Shown: positions 34,739-44,056, counted from the first letter of the stretch. The stretch: 64,000 bases of DNA from Marinovum sp048263515 (GCF_048263515.1 NZ_JBLXEC010000022.1:1-64000), one strand, 5' to 3'. Made by a program: numbers and translations. Notes: generated from the sequence alone by a model not told the origin.

Positions 34739-34768
34739 GAGCCAATCCGTTAACTTCCCACGTCTTGG

Positions 34769-34797
34769 TAGGTATCGGGATCATGGCGGGTTGTCAA
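34769..34797 (-). promoter_or_regulatory. possible promoter upstream of bamA
   Basis: On the minus strand a perfect -35 TTGACA (34792-34797) is followed, 17 bp on, by a poor -10 TACCTA (34769-34774), about 30 bp before the bamA ATG. The weak -10 keeps this tentative. Confidence 0.35.
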
Positions 34798-34857
34798 AAG
34801 CATGCAACCCCGCAAAGCGAGGAATTTTCCGGGTGTTGCCACAAAATATGGGTGTGA

Positions 34858-34986
34858 TCAGAGAAAAGTCGCCAGATATCCGCTCAGCATCAAGGCGCCA
34901 GCCATCGTGCCGACAAACAGAATCCGGTCGGTGTTGAGCTGCGCGATCAGGCGCAATCCGCGGTATCCCTGGGCCAATGTCTGCAT
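34858..34986 (-). CDS. 42-aa single-helix membrane peptide
   Basis: A 42-residue open frame in the gap between rseP and bamA, on their strand. It begins MQTLAQGYRGLRLIAQLNTD and continues with a hydrophobic helix of about 20 residues (RILFVGTMAG, ALMLSGYLATFL), so it looks like an N-in tail-anchored type membrane peptide. A purine-rich site (AGAGCGGAA) precedes ATG at 34986. I recognise no named family. Sense strand, good start context and composition make it likely to be a real small gene. Confidence 0.6.
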   Translation of the reverse strand: MQTLAQGYRGLRLIAQLNTDRILFVGTMAGALMLSGYLATFL

Positions 34987-35113
34987 TTTTCCGCTCTTTC
35001 TCGGGTGTTACGAAGAAGAGCCTAGCAGGCGAATTGGGCAAGATTAGGGCATGTGCCGAAAGCGCCGGTGCCCCCCTGCCTGTGCACAGGCGCGGGTGCC
35101 CCGGCGGCTCGGC

Positions 35114-35139
35114 GATCCTCTGCCTAGGGGCAGAGGATC
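35114..35139 (-). terminator. hairpin across the rseP stop codon
   Basis: A perfect 11-bp stem (GATCCTCTGCC paired with GGCAGAGGATC) with a 4-base loop spans the last codons and the stop of rseP. There is no T-run after it on the minus strand, so it may act as a 3' stabilising or processing hairpin rather than a strong terminator. Confidence 0.5.
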
Positions 35140-36473
35140 AGGTCATTCGAGAGCGAAAAGACCATGACGGACAGCACGATGCCCAAACCGATGGTCATCA
35201 GCACGCCCAGCACCTTGTCATGCGGCGGACGGCCGACCACGGCCTCGTAGGCATAGAACACCAGATGGCCGCCATCGAGCACCGGGATCGGGAAGAGGTT
35301 GAGCAGCCCCACCGCCGCCGAGAGCACCGCGACGAACCACAGGAAGTTCGAGGTGCCCTGCGCTGCCATCTGCCCAGAGGTTTCGGCAATGCCCACCGGG
35401 CCCGAGAGATTGCAGCTCGAGATCTGGCCGGTGATGATGTGCCAGAGCCCCGAGACCGAGCCCTTCATAATCGCCCAGGTCTGCAGCACGCCGCCCTTGA
35501 GCGCATCGCCCACGCCGGGGGCCGAGGTGGCGGGCTCGAAGAACAATCCGCCGACGACACCGACGCGCCAATGGGTGACAAAGCCGCCCTCGGCGCCGGG
35601 TTCGTCCACGCGGCGCGGCGCCAGGGCAAATTCCAGCACCTCGCCATCACGCCAGACGTCGAGCAGCAGCGCCCTGCCCTCCGAGGTTTCGACCTTTTCC
35701 TTGATCTGGTCGAAGGTGGCGATCTCTTCGCCATCGACCGAAAGGATCACGTCGCCGGGCTCCAGCCCGACGTCATAGGCGGCCGAACGCGGCACCAGCC
35801 GGGTGACATTGGGCGGATAGGGATACGGCCCGGTCACCGTGATCTCGTCACCGTCGCGCAGGATGCGGTAGTCGAGGTCGTTCGACGGCGGCAGCGCCGC
35901 CACGAAATTGGCAAAACCCTGGCTGTCGCTGAAGTCCGGCACGTCCTGGCCCGCGACCGAGAGCAGAACATCGCCCTCCTGCAGCTCCTGCGTGGTGGGC
36001 ATCGGGCGCAGCTCGCCCACGGTCAGCGGCTCCGAGATCACGCCCCGGGTCAGGAACAGCGCCGAGAACAGCACGAAGGCCAGCACGAAGTTGAAGATCG
36101 GCCCGGCAGCGACGGTGGCGGTTCGCGCCCAGAGCGGTGCGCCGGCCATGGTGGTGCGGCGGTCGGCCTCGCTCATCTCGGCCAGCGCGGCGTCGTCCTT
36201 GCCGGCCGAGGCCGCATCGGCGTCGCCGCGAAACTTGACGTAGCCGCCCAGGGGCAGTGCCGCGACCTGCCAGACGGTGCCGTGCTTGTCGGTGCGCTTG
36301 AACAGCACCGGCCCGAACCCCAGCGAGAAGACATCCGCCTTGATCCCCGACCAGCGGCCCACGATGTAATGGCCGTATTCGTGGATGGCGACGATGATCG
36401 ACAGGGCCACCACGAAGGCCGCCAATGTGAACAACGTGCCGCCGAATTGCGGAATCAACTGCGAGATATCCAA
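35124..36473 (-). CDS. rseP: RIP-type zinc metalloprotease RseP
   Basis: A 449-aa site-2 protease of the inner membrane. The zinc motif HEYGH is at residues 31-35 in the first membrane helix, and the second metal-ligand motif is PVLDGGHLVFY in the C-terminal helices. Two PDZ domains lie between (GDVLLSVAGQDVPD and PGDVILSVDGEEIAT). It cleaves membrane-anchored regulators such as anti-sigma factors and remnant signal peptides. It follows dxr (17-bp gap) in the conserved envelope cluster. Confidence 0.95.
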   Translation of the reverse strand: MDISQLIPQFGGTLFTLAAFVVALSIIVAIHEYGHYIVGRWSGIKADVFSLGFGPVLFKRTDKHGTVWQVAALPLGGYVKFRGDADAASAGKDDAALAEMSEADRRTTMAGAPLWARTATVAAGPIFNFVLAFVLFSALFLTRGVISEPLTVGELRPMPTTQELQEGDVLLSVAGQDVPDFSDSQGFANFVAALPPSNDLDYRILRDGDEITVTGPYPYPPNVTRLVPRSAAYDVGLEPGDVILSVDGEEIATFDQIKEKVETSEGRALLLDVWRDGEVLEFALAPRRVDEPGAEGGFVTHWRVGVVGGLFFEPATSAPGVGDALKGGVLQTWAIMKGSVSGLWHIITGQISSCNLSGPVGIAETSGQMAAQGTSNFLWFVAVLSAAVGLLNLFPIPVLDGGHLVFYAYEAVVGRPPHDKVLGVLMTIGLGIVLSVMVFSLSNDLILCP

Positions 36474-36490
36474 GCCGCCCTACCTTTGTT

Positions 36491-37663
36491 TTATGTTTTG
36501 TCCCGGATGACCCGGTCTGCTTCTTTCCGTGCCAAATGGTCTACGCGCGCGACGTTATCAAGGGTCATTGCGGCGTCAATGAGGCCCGGTTGACCTGACA
36601 ATCGGGTGAGCACCTCTTCGACCACCTCGGCCATCCGGGTAAAACCGATGTCATGGGCGATGAAGCGATCGAGCGCGCGCTCCTTGGCGGCGTTGAAGGC
36701 CGCCCCGGCCAGCCCGCCCATCGCCATCACCTCGCGCGCGAGCCGCAGCGCCGGCCAGCGCTTTTCGTCAGGCGCGCGGAACGACAGCGTGGCGATCTGT
36801 GCCAGATCCAGCCGTTCCACCGGCACCACTCCGCGTTCGGGGTAATGCAACGCAAAGCCGATGGCATGGCGCATGTCTGGCGGTCCGACGTGCGCCATCA
36901 GCCCGCCGTCGCAGAAGCCCACCAGCGCATGCACCAGGCTTTCGGGGTGGACCAGCACCTCGATCTTGTCAGGCGACAATCCGAAGAATTCTCGCGTTTC
37001 AATGACTTCCAGCGCCTTGTTGAACATCGAGGCTGAATCGATGGTGATCCGCTGGCCCATGTCCCAGTTGGGATGGGTCGCCGCCTGCTCCGGCGTGGCC
37101 TTTTGCAGGTCTTCCAGCGGCCAGTCGCGGAAGGCGCCGCCCGAGGCAGTGATGATCACCCGTTCGACCGCCGCGATATCCTCGCCGATCAGCGCCTGAA
37201 AGACCGCCGAATGTTCGCTGTCGACCGGCAGCACCCGGCCGCCGTGGGCCTTGGCCGTGGCGCTGACCAGTGCGCCGGCACAGACCATGCTTTCCTTGTT
37301 GGCCAGCGCCAGTGTCGCGCCATGTTCCAGCGCCCTGAGCCCCGGCGCCAGCCCCGCCGCGCCGACAATTGCCGACATCACCCAGTCGACCGGGCGTGCT
37401 GCTGCCTCGATCAGCGCGGTCGCCCCCGCCGCCGCCTCGATGCCGGATCCGTCGAGCGCCGCGCGCAGGTCGTCGAGCCGCCCGTCATGCGCTGTGACAG
37501 CCAGCTTCGCGCCCAGCCGCCGCGCATCGGTGGCGAGCTGCCTGATGTTGTGACCGCCGGTCAAGGCTTCGACCTGATAGCCCTGCGGATCGCGGGCAAT
37601 CAGGTCGATGGTGTTCTGTCCGATAGAGCCGGTCGCGCCAAGAATGGAGACGCGTCGCGTCAT
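36491..37663 (-). CDS. dxr: 1-deoxy-D-xylulose 5-phosphate reductoisomerase
   Basis: A 390-aa enzyme of the MEP isoprenoid pathway converting DXP to MEP with NADPH. The NADPH loop ILGATGSIGQNT is at the N-terminus; catalytic blocks LANKESMVCAG, VLPVDSEHSAVFQ and ITASGGAFRDWP are all present. Stop and neighbours are regular; its start overlaps cdsA by 4 bp. Confidence 0.97.
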   Translation of the reverse strand: MTRRVSILGATGSIGQNTIDLIARDPQGYQVEALTGGHNIRQLATDARRLGAKLAVTAHDGRLDDLRAALDGSGIEAAAGATALIEAAARPVDWVMSAIVGAAGLAPGLRALEHGATLALANKESMVCAGALVSATAKAHGGRVLPVDSEHSAVFQALIGEDIAAVERVIITASGGAFRDWPLEDLQKATPEQAATHPNWDMGQRITIDSASMFNKALEVIETREFFGLSPDKIEVLVHPESLVHALVGFCDGGLMAHVGPPDMRHAIGFALHYPERGVVPVERLDLAQIATLSFRAPDEKRWPALRLAREVMAMGGLAGAAFNAAKERALDRFIAHDIGFTRMAEVVEEVLTRLSGQPGLIDAAMTLDNVARVDHLARKEADRVIRDKT

Positions 37664-38454
37664 GGCGTGCCCCCGGCGGGAAAGATCAGGAACTGCGCCA
37701 CCAGCAGCAGGAAGAGCGCCGCGCCCAGCATGCCGTCAAACCGGTCGAGCAGCCCGCCGTGGCCCGGGATCAGCGTCGAGGCATCCTTGACGCCAACCCG
37801 CCGCTTGACCGCGCTTTCGGCGATGTCGCCCATCTGCGAGGCCATGGAGACCGCGATCGACACGCCGATGACGCTGGCCGTGGCGGTACCGGACAGCCAG
37901 TAGATCAGCCCGATCAGCGCCGCGCCGATCCAGCCGGCGACGGTGCCAGACCAGGTCTTCTTGGGGCTGACGCGGGGCCAGAACTTGGGACCGCCGATCA
38001 TCCGCCCGGCGAAATAGCCCGCCACATCGGTGACCACGACCACCAACACCAGCCACATCAGCCAGGCCATGCCGTAGTCCTGCCGCAGCGCCACCATGCC
38101 GAAGGACGCCAGCAGGATCGCCGCCGAAAAGGTCATGAAAACCGTGCGATGTGCCTTGAGCTGGCTGAGACCCACGAAGGCCGGCGCCATCAGAAGCGGC
38201 AGCGCAAAGCCCGCCGGGATCACCCCGCCGACCAGCAGGCAGAGGCCCGAAAGTCCCGCCAGCATCAGCGCCTGCTGCGAGCCGCCGCCGATCAGCCGCA
38301 CCAGTTCCCAGATCATCGCGCCGCCGATCAGCGCGACCAGCGCGCCGAAGACCCAGCCGCCGATCCAGATCGCCACCAGACCGACGCCGACCATCACCAC
38401 GGCCGAGCCGAGGCGCACGATCAGGTCATCCCATTTGCCGCTTTTGTCAGCCAT
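37660..38454 (-). CDS. cdsA: phosphatidate cytidylyltransferase
   Basis: A 264-aa polytopic membrane enzyme making CDP-diacylglycerol from phosphatidate and CTP. The Pfam signature near the C-terminus, KRRVGVKDASTLIPGHGGLLDRFDG split by one turn, and the SPKKTWSGTVAGWIGA loop are diagnostic. About seven hydrophobic helices. It sits 4 bp after uppS and overlaps dxr. Confidence 0.95.
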   Translation of the reverse strand: MADKSGKWDDLIVRLGSAVVMVGVGLVAIWIGGWVFGALVALIGGAMIWELVRLIGGGSQQALMLAGLSGLCLLVGGVIPAGFALPLLMAPAFVGLSQLKAHRTVFMTFSAAILLASFGMVALRQDYGMAWLMWLVLVVVVTDVAGYFAGRMIGGPKFWPRVSPKKTWSGTVAGWIGAALIGLIYWLSGTATASVIGVSIAVSMASQMGDIAESAVKRRVGVKDASTLIPGHGGLLDRFDGMLGAALFLLLVAQFLIFPAGGTP

Positions 38455-38458
38455 GATC

Positions 38459-39193
38459 TCAGACCTTTACTGCGCCGAAGCGGCGCTCGCGTTTGCCATA
38501 GGCGCCGACCAGCCTGCCGAATTCCTCGCGGGTGAAGTCGGGCCAGAGCGTGTCGATGAATTCGTATTCCGCATAGGCCGATTGCCAGAGCAGAAAGTTC
38601 GAGACCCGCGCCTCGCCGCTGGTGCGGATCACCAGGTCGGGATCAGGCAGCACGCAGGTATCAAGGTATTTCGGCAGGGTTTCCTCGTCGACGCTTTCGG
38701 GATCGAGCTTGCCGTCGCGCACGTCGCGGGCCAGCCGCTTGGTGGCGCGGGCCACCTCGTCCCGGCCGCCGTAGTTCAGCGCGATGGTGAGGTTGGTGCC
38801 GGTGCATTCCGCGGTCAGCGCCTCGGCCTCGTCCATCAGCGCGCGCAGCTTGGCGTCGAGCTTGACCCGGTCGCCGATGAAGCGGACCTGAACGTTTTCA
38901 CGCCGGAACGCCTCCATCTCCTTGTGGATGTAGCGCCGGAACAGGCTCATCAGCCCCGCGACCTCGGTCTGGGTGCGTTTCCAGTTCTCGGTCGAGAAGG
39001 CAAAGATGGTGACGTATTTCACCCCGAAATCCGGGCAGGCCTCGACGATCTCGCGCACCCGACGGGCGCCGGCCTGGTGGCCGAACAGCCGCGGCCGGTG
39101 GCGCAGCTGCGCCCAGCGGCCGTTGCCGTCCATGATGATCGCCACATGGCGCGGGCCGCGGTGCGTCTCCGGATGGTTTGCGTCGCGCGCCAT
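38459..39193 (-). CDS. uppS: undecaprenyl (polyprenyl) diphosphate synthase
   Basis: A 244-aa cis-prenyltransferase that builds the C55 carrier lipid for peptidoglycan and O-antigen. The conserved IIMDGNGRWA with the catalytic Asp (D22) opens the fold; FAFSTENWKRT, LNYGGRDEV and LVIRTSGEARVSNFLLWQSAYAE are family signatures. ATG at 39193 has a GGAGG site, whereas an upstream in-frame ATG lies in the frr-uppS gap without one. Cotranscribed with cdsA. Confidence 0.96.
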   Translation of the reverse strand: MARDANHPETHRGPRHVAIIMDGNGRWAQLRHRPRLFGHQAGARRVREIVEACPDFGVKYVTIFAFSTENWKRTQTEVAGLMSLFRRYIHKEMEAFRRENVQVRFIGDRVKLDAKLRALMDEAEALTAECTGTNLTIALNYGGRDEVARATKRLARDVRDGKLDPESVDEETLPKYLDTCVLPDPDLVIRTSGEARVSNFLLWQSAYAEYEFIDTLWPDFTREEFGRLVGAYGKRERRFGAVKV

Positions 39194-39244
39194 TGATCCT
39201 CCGTAGGTGTCGAACCGGCCCCGCAGGCGGGGCGGCAAGGTCGC

Positions 39245-39808
39245 TCAGACCTGCATGATCTCGGCTTGCTTGGTCTCGAGCGCTTCGTCCACCTTCTTGA
39301 CATAGGTGTCGGTCAGCTCCTGGACAGCGTTTTCCCAGAATTTCTGGTCGTCCTCGGAGAGGCCATCGGACTTGGCCTTCTTGATCTGCTCCATGCCGTC
39401 GCGGCGGATGTTGCGGATCGACACGCGGGCGTGCTCTGCGTACTGCCCGGCCACCTTGGTCAGGTCGCGGCGGCGCTCTTCGTTGAGCTCGGGGATCGGC
39501 AGCATGATGATGGTGCCGTTGAGCTGCGGGTTGATGCCCAGACCGCTTTCGCGGATCGCCTTTTCGACCTTGCCGACAAGGCCCTTGTCCCAGACGTTGA
39601 TGGTGACCATGCGCGGCTCGGGCACGTTGACGGTGCCGACCTGGTTGATCGGCGTCGGGCTGCCATAGGCATCGACCATCACCGGCTCCAGCATCGAGGC
39701 CGAGGCCCGGCCGGTGCGCAGCGAGGCGAACTCGGTTCTCAGGCTGGCCATGGCGCCCTGCATGCGGCGCTCGAGATCGTCGGTATCAAGAATGAAATCG
39801 TCGGACAT
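39245..39808 (-). CDS. frr: ribosome recycling factor
   Basis: A 187-aa protein that, with EF-G, splits post-termination ribosomes. The sequence from FILDTDDLERRMQGAM through the RTGRASASMLEPVMVDAYGSPTPINQ block to DQKFWENAVQELTDTYVKKVDEAL matches RRF along its full length (E. coli 185 aa). ATG at 39808 is preferred over 39817, since AAGGGGA is adjacent to the latter but well spaced for the former. Confidence 0.96.
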   Translation of the reverse strand: MSDDFILDTDDLERRMQGAMASLRTEFASLRTGRASASMLEPVMVDAYGSPTPINQVGTVNVPEPRMVTINVWDKGLVGKVEKAIRESGLGINPQLNGTIIMLPIPELNEERRRDLTKVAGQYAEHARVSIRNIRRDGMEQIKKAKSDGLSEDDQKFWENAVQELTDTYVKKVDEALETKQAEIMQV

Positions 39809-39945
39809 TCTGCTCATTCCCCTTGGGTACAGGCGGTATTTCCCGGGTCATAAGACATTGGAACGCCGATGTATAGCGCTCTTGGCCCGCGCGCCCGCGC
39901 CGTCAAACCGGCGCAGACGCCCGGCGCGGGCCGGGGACAAACGGA

Positions 39946-40686
39946 TCAGGGGCCGACCTTGGTATAGGTGCCCTCGCCCGCCAGGATGCCGCGGAAGCCG
40001 CCGGGTTCGTCCAGCGAGAAGACGATGATCGGCAGCGAATTGTCGCGCGCCAGCGCAATCGCCGAGGCGTCCATCACGCCGAGATGCTTCTGCAGCACCT
40101 CGTCGTAGCTCACCTCCTTGTAGCGCACCGCGTCGGCGTGTTTGACCGGGTCCTTGTCATAGACGCCGTCGACCTTGGTGCCCTTGAAGATCGCCTGGCA
40201 GGACATCTCGTTGGCGCGCAGGGTGGCGGCGGTGTCGGTGGTGAAATAGGGATTGCCGGTGCCGGCGGCAAAGATGCAGACCCGCTTCTTTTCCAGGTGG
40301 CGCACGGCGCGGCGACGGATGTAGGGCTCGCAGACCTGGTCCATCGGAATGGCCGAGATCACCCGGGTAAAGACGCCAAGCCCCTCGAGCGCCGATTGCA
40401 TCGCCAGCGCATTCATCACCGTGGCCAGCATGCCCATGTAGTCGGCCGTGGTCCGCTCCATCCCCTGGGCCGAGCCCTGCAGCCCGCGGAAGATGTTGCC
40501 GCCGCCGATGACCATGCAGATCTCGACACCTAGGGCGTGCACCGATTGCACCTCGCGGGCGATGCGTTCGACGGTGGGCGGGTGCAACCCGTAGCCCTGG
40601 TCGCCCATCAGCGCCTCGCCGGAAATTTTCAGAAGGACGCGTTTGTACTTGGTGGCGCGGGCATCGGTGTCGGTGGCAGCTGACAT
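39946..40686 (-). CDS. pyrH: uridylate kinase
   Basis: A 246-aa UMP kinase of the amino-acid-kinase fold. Family motifs are RVLLKISGEALMGDQGYG, VIGGGNIFRG, DYMGMLATVMNALAMQ and GTGNPYFTTDTAA. It makes UDP for pyrimidine nucleotides and cell-wall precursors. The 137-bp gap to frr contains no recognised terminator. First gene of the envelope cluster in this window; rpsB and tsf, which often precede it, are absent, and miaA is divergent. Confidence 0.97.
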   Translation of the reverse strand: MSAATDTDARATKYKRVLLKISGEALMGDQGYGLHPPTVERIAREVQSVHALGVEICMVIGGGNIFRGLQGSAQGMERTTADYMGMLATVMNALAMQSALEGLGVFTRVISAIPMDQVCEPYIRRRAVRHLEKKRVCIFAAGTGNPYFTTDTAATLRANEMSCQAIFKGTKVDGVYDKDPVKHADAVRYKEVSYDEVLQKHLGVMDASAIALARDNSLPIIVFSLDEPGGFRGILAGEGTYTKVGP

Positions 40687-40800
40687 GGTGTACTCCGGTG
40701 AGGCGGCTGGCTAAATTGGCGGCAAAATGTCGGAAAACGCGGGGCAGTTCAATGCAGCATTCGGGGGAAAGCGAGATCCCTTGCACAGGGGGCAGTCGGG

Positions 40801-41688
40801 ATGCGGCCTGAGCTTGCGGATCTGTCGCCGGAACAGCCGGTTCTGATCGCCGGGCCCACCGCCAGCGGCAAGTCGGCGCTGGCGCTGGAGATCGCCGAGC
40901 ATCAGGGCGGCGTGATCGTCAACGCCGATGCGATCCAGGTGTTCGGGAACTGGCGGGTGCTGACCGCGCGGCCCGCGCCCGAGGATCTCGCGCGCGCGCC
41001 GCATCTGCTTTATGGCCATGTCGCCTGGGACGCGGAGTATTCCGTCGGCCATTGGCTGCGCGAGGTGGCGCCGCTGCTGGACGGGCCGCAACGGCCGATC
41101 ATCATCGGCGGCACCGGGCTCTATTTCGCGGCGCTGACCGAGGGGTTGGCGGAGATACCCGCCACGCCGCCAGAGGTGCGGGCCGAGGCCGATGCCCGCC
41201 GGCGCGAGCACGGTCATGACGTCTTTCTGCCGGAGATCGACGCCGAGACCCGCGCGCGCATCGACACGCTCAACCCCATGCGGGTGCAGCGCGCCTGGGA
41301 GGTGCAGCGCGCCACCGGTCGCGGGCTGGCCAGTTGGCAGGATGACACGCCGCCGCCGCTGCTGCCCCTGTCTCAGGCTCAGGCGCTGCGCGTCGATGTC
41401 GAGCGCGACTGGCTGAATGCCCGCATCGCCCGCCGCTTCGATCTGATGCTCGAGCACGGCGCGCTTGACGAGGCGCGCGAGAACCTGCCGCGCTGGGACC
41501 CGGCGCTGCTCAGCTTCAAGGCCATCGGCGCGCCGGAGCTGATCGCCCATCTGCGCGGCGAACTTTCGCTCGCCGATGCGCGGGAAAAGGCCACCATCGC
41601 CACCTGCCAGTTTGCAAAACGCCAGCGCACCTGGCTACGGTCACGGATGAAGCTCTGGCGGGCGGTGGAGGCGGCGTCTTTGTGTTGA
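40801..41688 (+). CDS. miaA: tRNA dimethylallyltransferase
   Basis: A 295-aa enzyme adding a dimethylallyl group to A37 of tRNAs reading UNN codons. The P-loop GPTASGKSA is at 18-26, then NADAIQVFGNWRVLTARP (substrate-binding region, where many homologues have DSMQVY), IIIGGTGLYFAALTEGL, and the C-terminal KRQRTWLRSRM. A plausible variant of the family rather than a defect, since the catalytic Asp of NAD is kept. Divergent from pyrH. Confidence 0.94.
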   Translation: MRPELADLSPEQPVLIAGPTASGKSALALEIAEHQGGVIVNADAIQVFGNWRVLTARPAPEDLARAPHLLYGHVAWDAEYSVGHWLREVAPLLDGPQRPIIIGGTGLYFAALTEGLAEIPATPPEVRAEADARRREHGHDVFLPEIDAETRARIDTLNPMRVQRAWEVQRATGRGLASWQDDTPPPLLPLSQAQALRVDVERDWLNARIARRFDLMLEHGALDEARENLPRWDPALLSFKAIGAPELIAHLRGELSLADAREKATIATCQFAKRQRTWLRSRMKLWRAVEAASLC

Positions 41689-41780
41689 ACACCCGGAATT
41701 CTCTTGCGATTGATGCTGCGTCGCGGCATCAACAGGTATCTGACTTGCAAAGCCCCTGTGACCGAAAGGACCGGTGTGGC

Positions 41781-42689
41781 GTGACGGTTGATCGATCAGA
41801 GCCTGCAAAGCGCGCGGCCCTGCCCCTGCGGGTGGTGACGCTGGCGCAGATGACCCCGGCCGGCAGCTGGCAGGCCAGCCTGCCGCATGGCCGCCCGGAC
41901 CACCTGTTCATCTGGATCACCCGAGGACAGGGGCGCGCCACGATCCGCGGTATCCGCCGCGGCATCGGCGCGAACAACGTGATCTACCTGCCGCGCGGCA
42001 CGCAGTTCTCGATCGAGACCGGGCCGCAATGTTTCGGCCAGACGATCCTGATCGAGGATGGCGCCTATCCGCTGCTGCCGGAAGACCCCCAGCATCTGCG
42101 CATGCGCGACGTGGTGGCCCAAGGCGAATTGTCGGGCATATTTGAGATGTTGCAGCGCGAACTTACCACGCAACAACCGCTTCAGGCCGAGGCGCTGGTC
42201 GCGCGGTTCAACCTCGCCGCGGTCTGGCTGCGGCGGCAGATGCTGGTGATGCTCGAAGAGGGCGACAAGGTCTCGCCGGCGCTGATGAGCCGCGAGACCG
42301 CCGGCCAGCGGCTGGTGCGGCGCTTTGCCGATCTGCTCGAGGCCGAGTTCCGCAGTGGCCGCAACATGGCCGATTACGCCAAAATGCTCGAGGTGACGCC
42401 GACCCATCTGACCCGGGTCTGTCGTGAAAACGCCGGGCTGACCGCCGCCGAGATGATCACCCAGCGGGTGCTGCACGAGGCCCGGACCCTGCTGATGCAG
42501 GCCGACCCGCCGGTGCAGGAGGTGGCGCGGCACCTGGGCTTTGGCTCGGCCGCCTATTTCTCGCGCTTTGTACAGCATCACACCGGCAAGCCGCCCTCGG
42601 CCCTGCGCCGTGCCGCCCAGCCCGATGCGCCGCCCCGGCCGAAACCGGCGCCCGGGCCGATGTTTCGCCGTCACACCAGCGGAAGCTGA
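41781..42689 (+). CDS. AraC-family transcriptional regulator
   Basis: About 302 aa from GTG at 41781, which has AAAGGA upstream; the frame stays open back to a GTG overlapping miaA, so the start is uncertain. Residues about 20-140 look like a cupin ligand/dimer domain (LFIWITRGQGRATIRGIRRG). The C-terminal part holds two helix-turn-helix units (MADYAKMLEVTPTHLTRVCR and VQEVARHLGFGSAAYFSRFV) of AraC type. The tail is Pro/Arg-rich. Target genes are not evident; it stands 92 bp after miaA and 6 bp before thpR. Confidence 0.85.
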   Translation: MTVDRSEPAKRAALPLRVVTLAQMTPAGSWQASLPHGRPDHLFIWITRGQGRATIRGIRRGIGANNVIYLPRGTQFSIETGPQCFGQTILIEDGAYPLLPEDPQHLRMRDVVAQGELSGIFEMLQRELTTQQPLQAEALVARFNLAAVWLRRQMLVMLEEGDKVSPALMSRETAGQRLVRRFADLLEAEFRSGRNMADYAKMLEVTPTHLTRVCRENAGLTAAEMITQRVLHEARTLLMQADPPVQEVARHLGFGSAAYFSRFVQHHTGKPPSALRRAAQPDAPPRPKPAPGPMFRRHTSGS

Positions 42690-42695
42690 ACCGCC

Positions 42696-43265
42696 ATGCG
42701 GCTCTTTGTGGCGATCCCCCTGCCCGATGCCGCGCGCGATACGCTGAGCGATCTGCAGGCAGGCCTGCGCGTCGGCCGTCAGGTTGACCCCGATCAGTTC
42801 CACATCACCCTGGCCTTCCTGCCAGAGGTCGCACCGCAGGCCTGCGCCGATCTCGATGCCGCTTTGGACGAAATCACCGCCTGGCCTTTCGATGTCGCCT
42901 TTTCCGGGGTCGATATCTTCGGCGGCAGCCGCCCACGGCTGCTGGCGGCCATGGTGCGCCCTTCGCCGGAGCTCGACACCCTGCACCGCGCGGTGCAGGG
43001 CGCGGCGCGACAGGCCAGGCTGACGCCGGACCGGCAGAAGTTCAAACCGCATGTGACCTTGGCACGGTTCGGTGCGCGACCGCCGGCCTCTCTGGCCGAT
43101 GAGGTGCAACGCTACCTGTCAGACACTGCGCGCGCCGAGCTCCCCGGCTTCGTGGCGCGGGGGCTTACCCTCACCCGGTCCACGCTGGGCGGCGGCGCGC
43201 CGGTCTATGACGATCTGGCGGACTATCCCTTCCGCCCGCTGCCGGAGGGCTGGGACGAGGCCTGA
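42696..43265 (+). CDS. thpR: RNA 2',3'-cyclic phosphodiesterase ThpR
   Basis: A 189-aa 2H-phosphoesterase. The two HxTL motifs are present: FHITLAFL (H36) and PHVTLARF (H119), flanking the usual domain symmetry. Family members open 2',3'-cyclic phosphates or ligate tRNA halves in vitro. ATG at 42696 lies 6 bp past the AraC-type gene, and the gene is probably cotranscribed. It converges on the lytic transglycosylase gene with a 5-bp gap. Confidence 0.93.
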   Translation: MRLFVAIPLPDAARDTLSDLQAGLRVGRQVDPDQFHITLAFLPEVAPQACADLDAALDEITAWPFDVAFSGVDIFGGSRPRLLAAMVRPSPELDTLHRAVQGAARQARLTPDRQKFKPHVTLARFGARPPASLADEVQRYLSDTARAELPGFVARGLTLTRSTLGGGAPVYDDLADYPFRPLPEGWDEA

Positions 43266-43270
43266 GTGGC

Positions 43271-43888
43271 TCAGCTGCCCCAGATCACCTTCACGTAGTT
43301 CATGGTTTCCTTGTAAGGCGGCACGCCGCCGTACTTGGTGACCGCGCCCGGCCCGGCATTGTAGGCCGCCAGCGCCAGTTTCCACGAACCGAAGCGGTCG
43401 TATTGCTGCTTGAGATAGCGCGCCCCGCCAGAGAGGTTCTGCGCCGGATCCTCGCGGTTGACGCCAAGCCTGCGAGCGGTGCCGGGCATCAGCTGCGCGA
43501 GACCATAGGCGCCCTTGTGGCTCAACGCCTTGGGATTCCAGCCGCTTTCCTGCTGCACCAGCCGCAGGAAGAGGTCCTCCGGCACGCCATGGGCGCGGGC
43601 AGCATCACGGGCCATGCCGGAATAGACGCCCTTGTACTTGCCGGTATAGCGGTGATTTGGGGCTTTCTCGGCGTCCCACTTGGTGGGGGTGACAACCTTG
43701 GGGGGCTGCAGCCTGACCGAGCTCTTGTACTGCTGGGCGGCCCGGCGGTCGAGCACGCCGGTCTTGGACTTGAAGAGCGACGCCCTGCCCTTCGTCGAGA
43801 TCGTCTCGGCCGATGCGGCCGTCGGCACAAAGACCTGCGGCACTGCCGTTAGGGCCGCCACCAACGCTACGCTCAAAACCTTGCGCAT
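43271..43888 (-). CDS. lytic transglycosylase (SLT domain)
   Basis: A 205-aa secreted muramidase-like enzyme. Signal peptide about residues 1-27 (ending ASA), a linker rich in basic residues (about 28-85), then the SLT domain (about 95-200) with the catalytic Glu E114 in VQQESGWNPKALS, GAYGLAQLMPGTA and LALAAYNAGPGAVTKYGG. It cleaves peptidoglycan glycan strands to 1,6-anhydromuramyl products. ATG at 43888 was taken for its signal peptide rather than an ATG 39 bp upstream. Confidence 0.92.
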   Translation of the reverse strand: MRKVLSVALVAALTAVPQVFVPTAASAETISTKGRASLFKSKTGVLDRRAAQQYKSSVRLQPPKVVTPTKWDAEKAPNHRYTGKYKGVYSGMARDAARAHGVPEDLFLRLVQQESGWNPKALSHKGAYGLAQLMPGTARRLGVNREDPAQNLSGGARYLKQQYDRFGSWKLALAAYNAGPGAVTKYGGVPPYKETMNYVKVIWGS

Positions 43889-44056
43889 ACCCACTGTCCC
43901 TACGTCGTTTTCCCCGAATATACCCAAATTTCCCGATTACGCCAGACCGGCGCCCGTTTGCCATTTATCAACCATGATCAGGTGAGGTAGGCTCTGCCGA
44001 ACTTCGCCGCCGGATTCGGAATTCGGCGCAATCAGAACGTGCAACTTGGGGGCAAT

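Noticed and set aside
32054..34753. Very long open frame (about 899 codons) on the plus strand antisense to bamA
   Set aside because: It exists only because of high-GC codon bias on the opposite strand; no family resemblance, no start signal, and bamA is certain.
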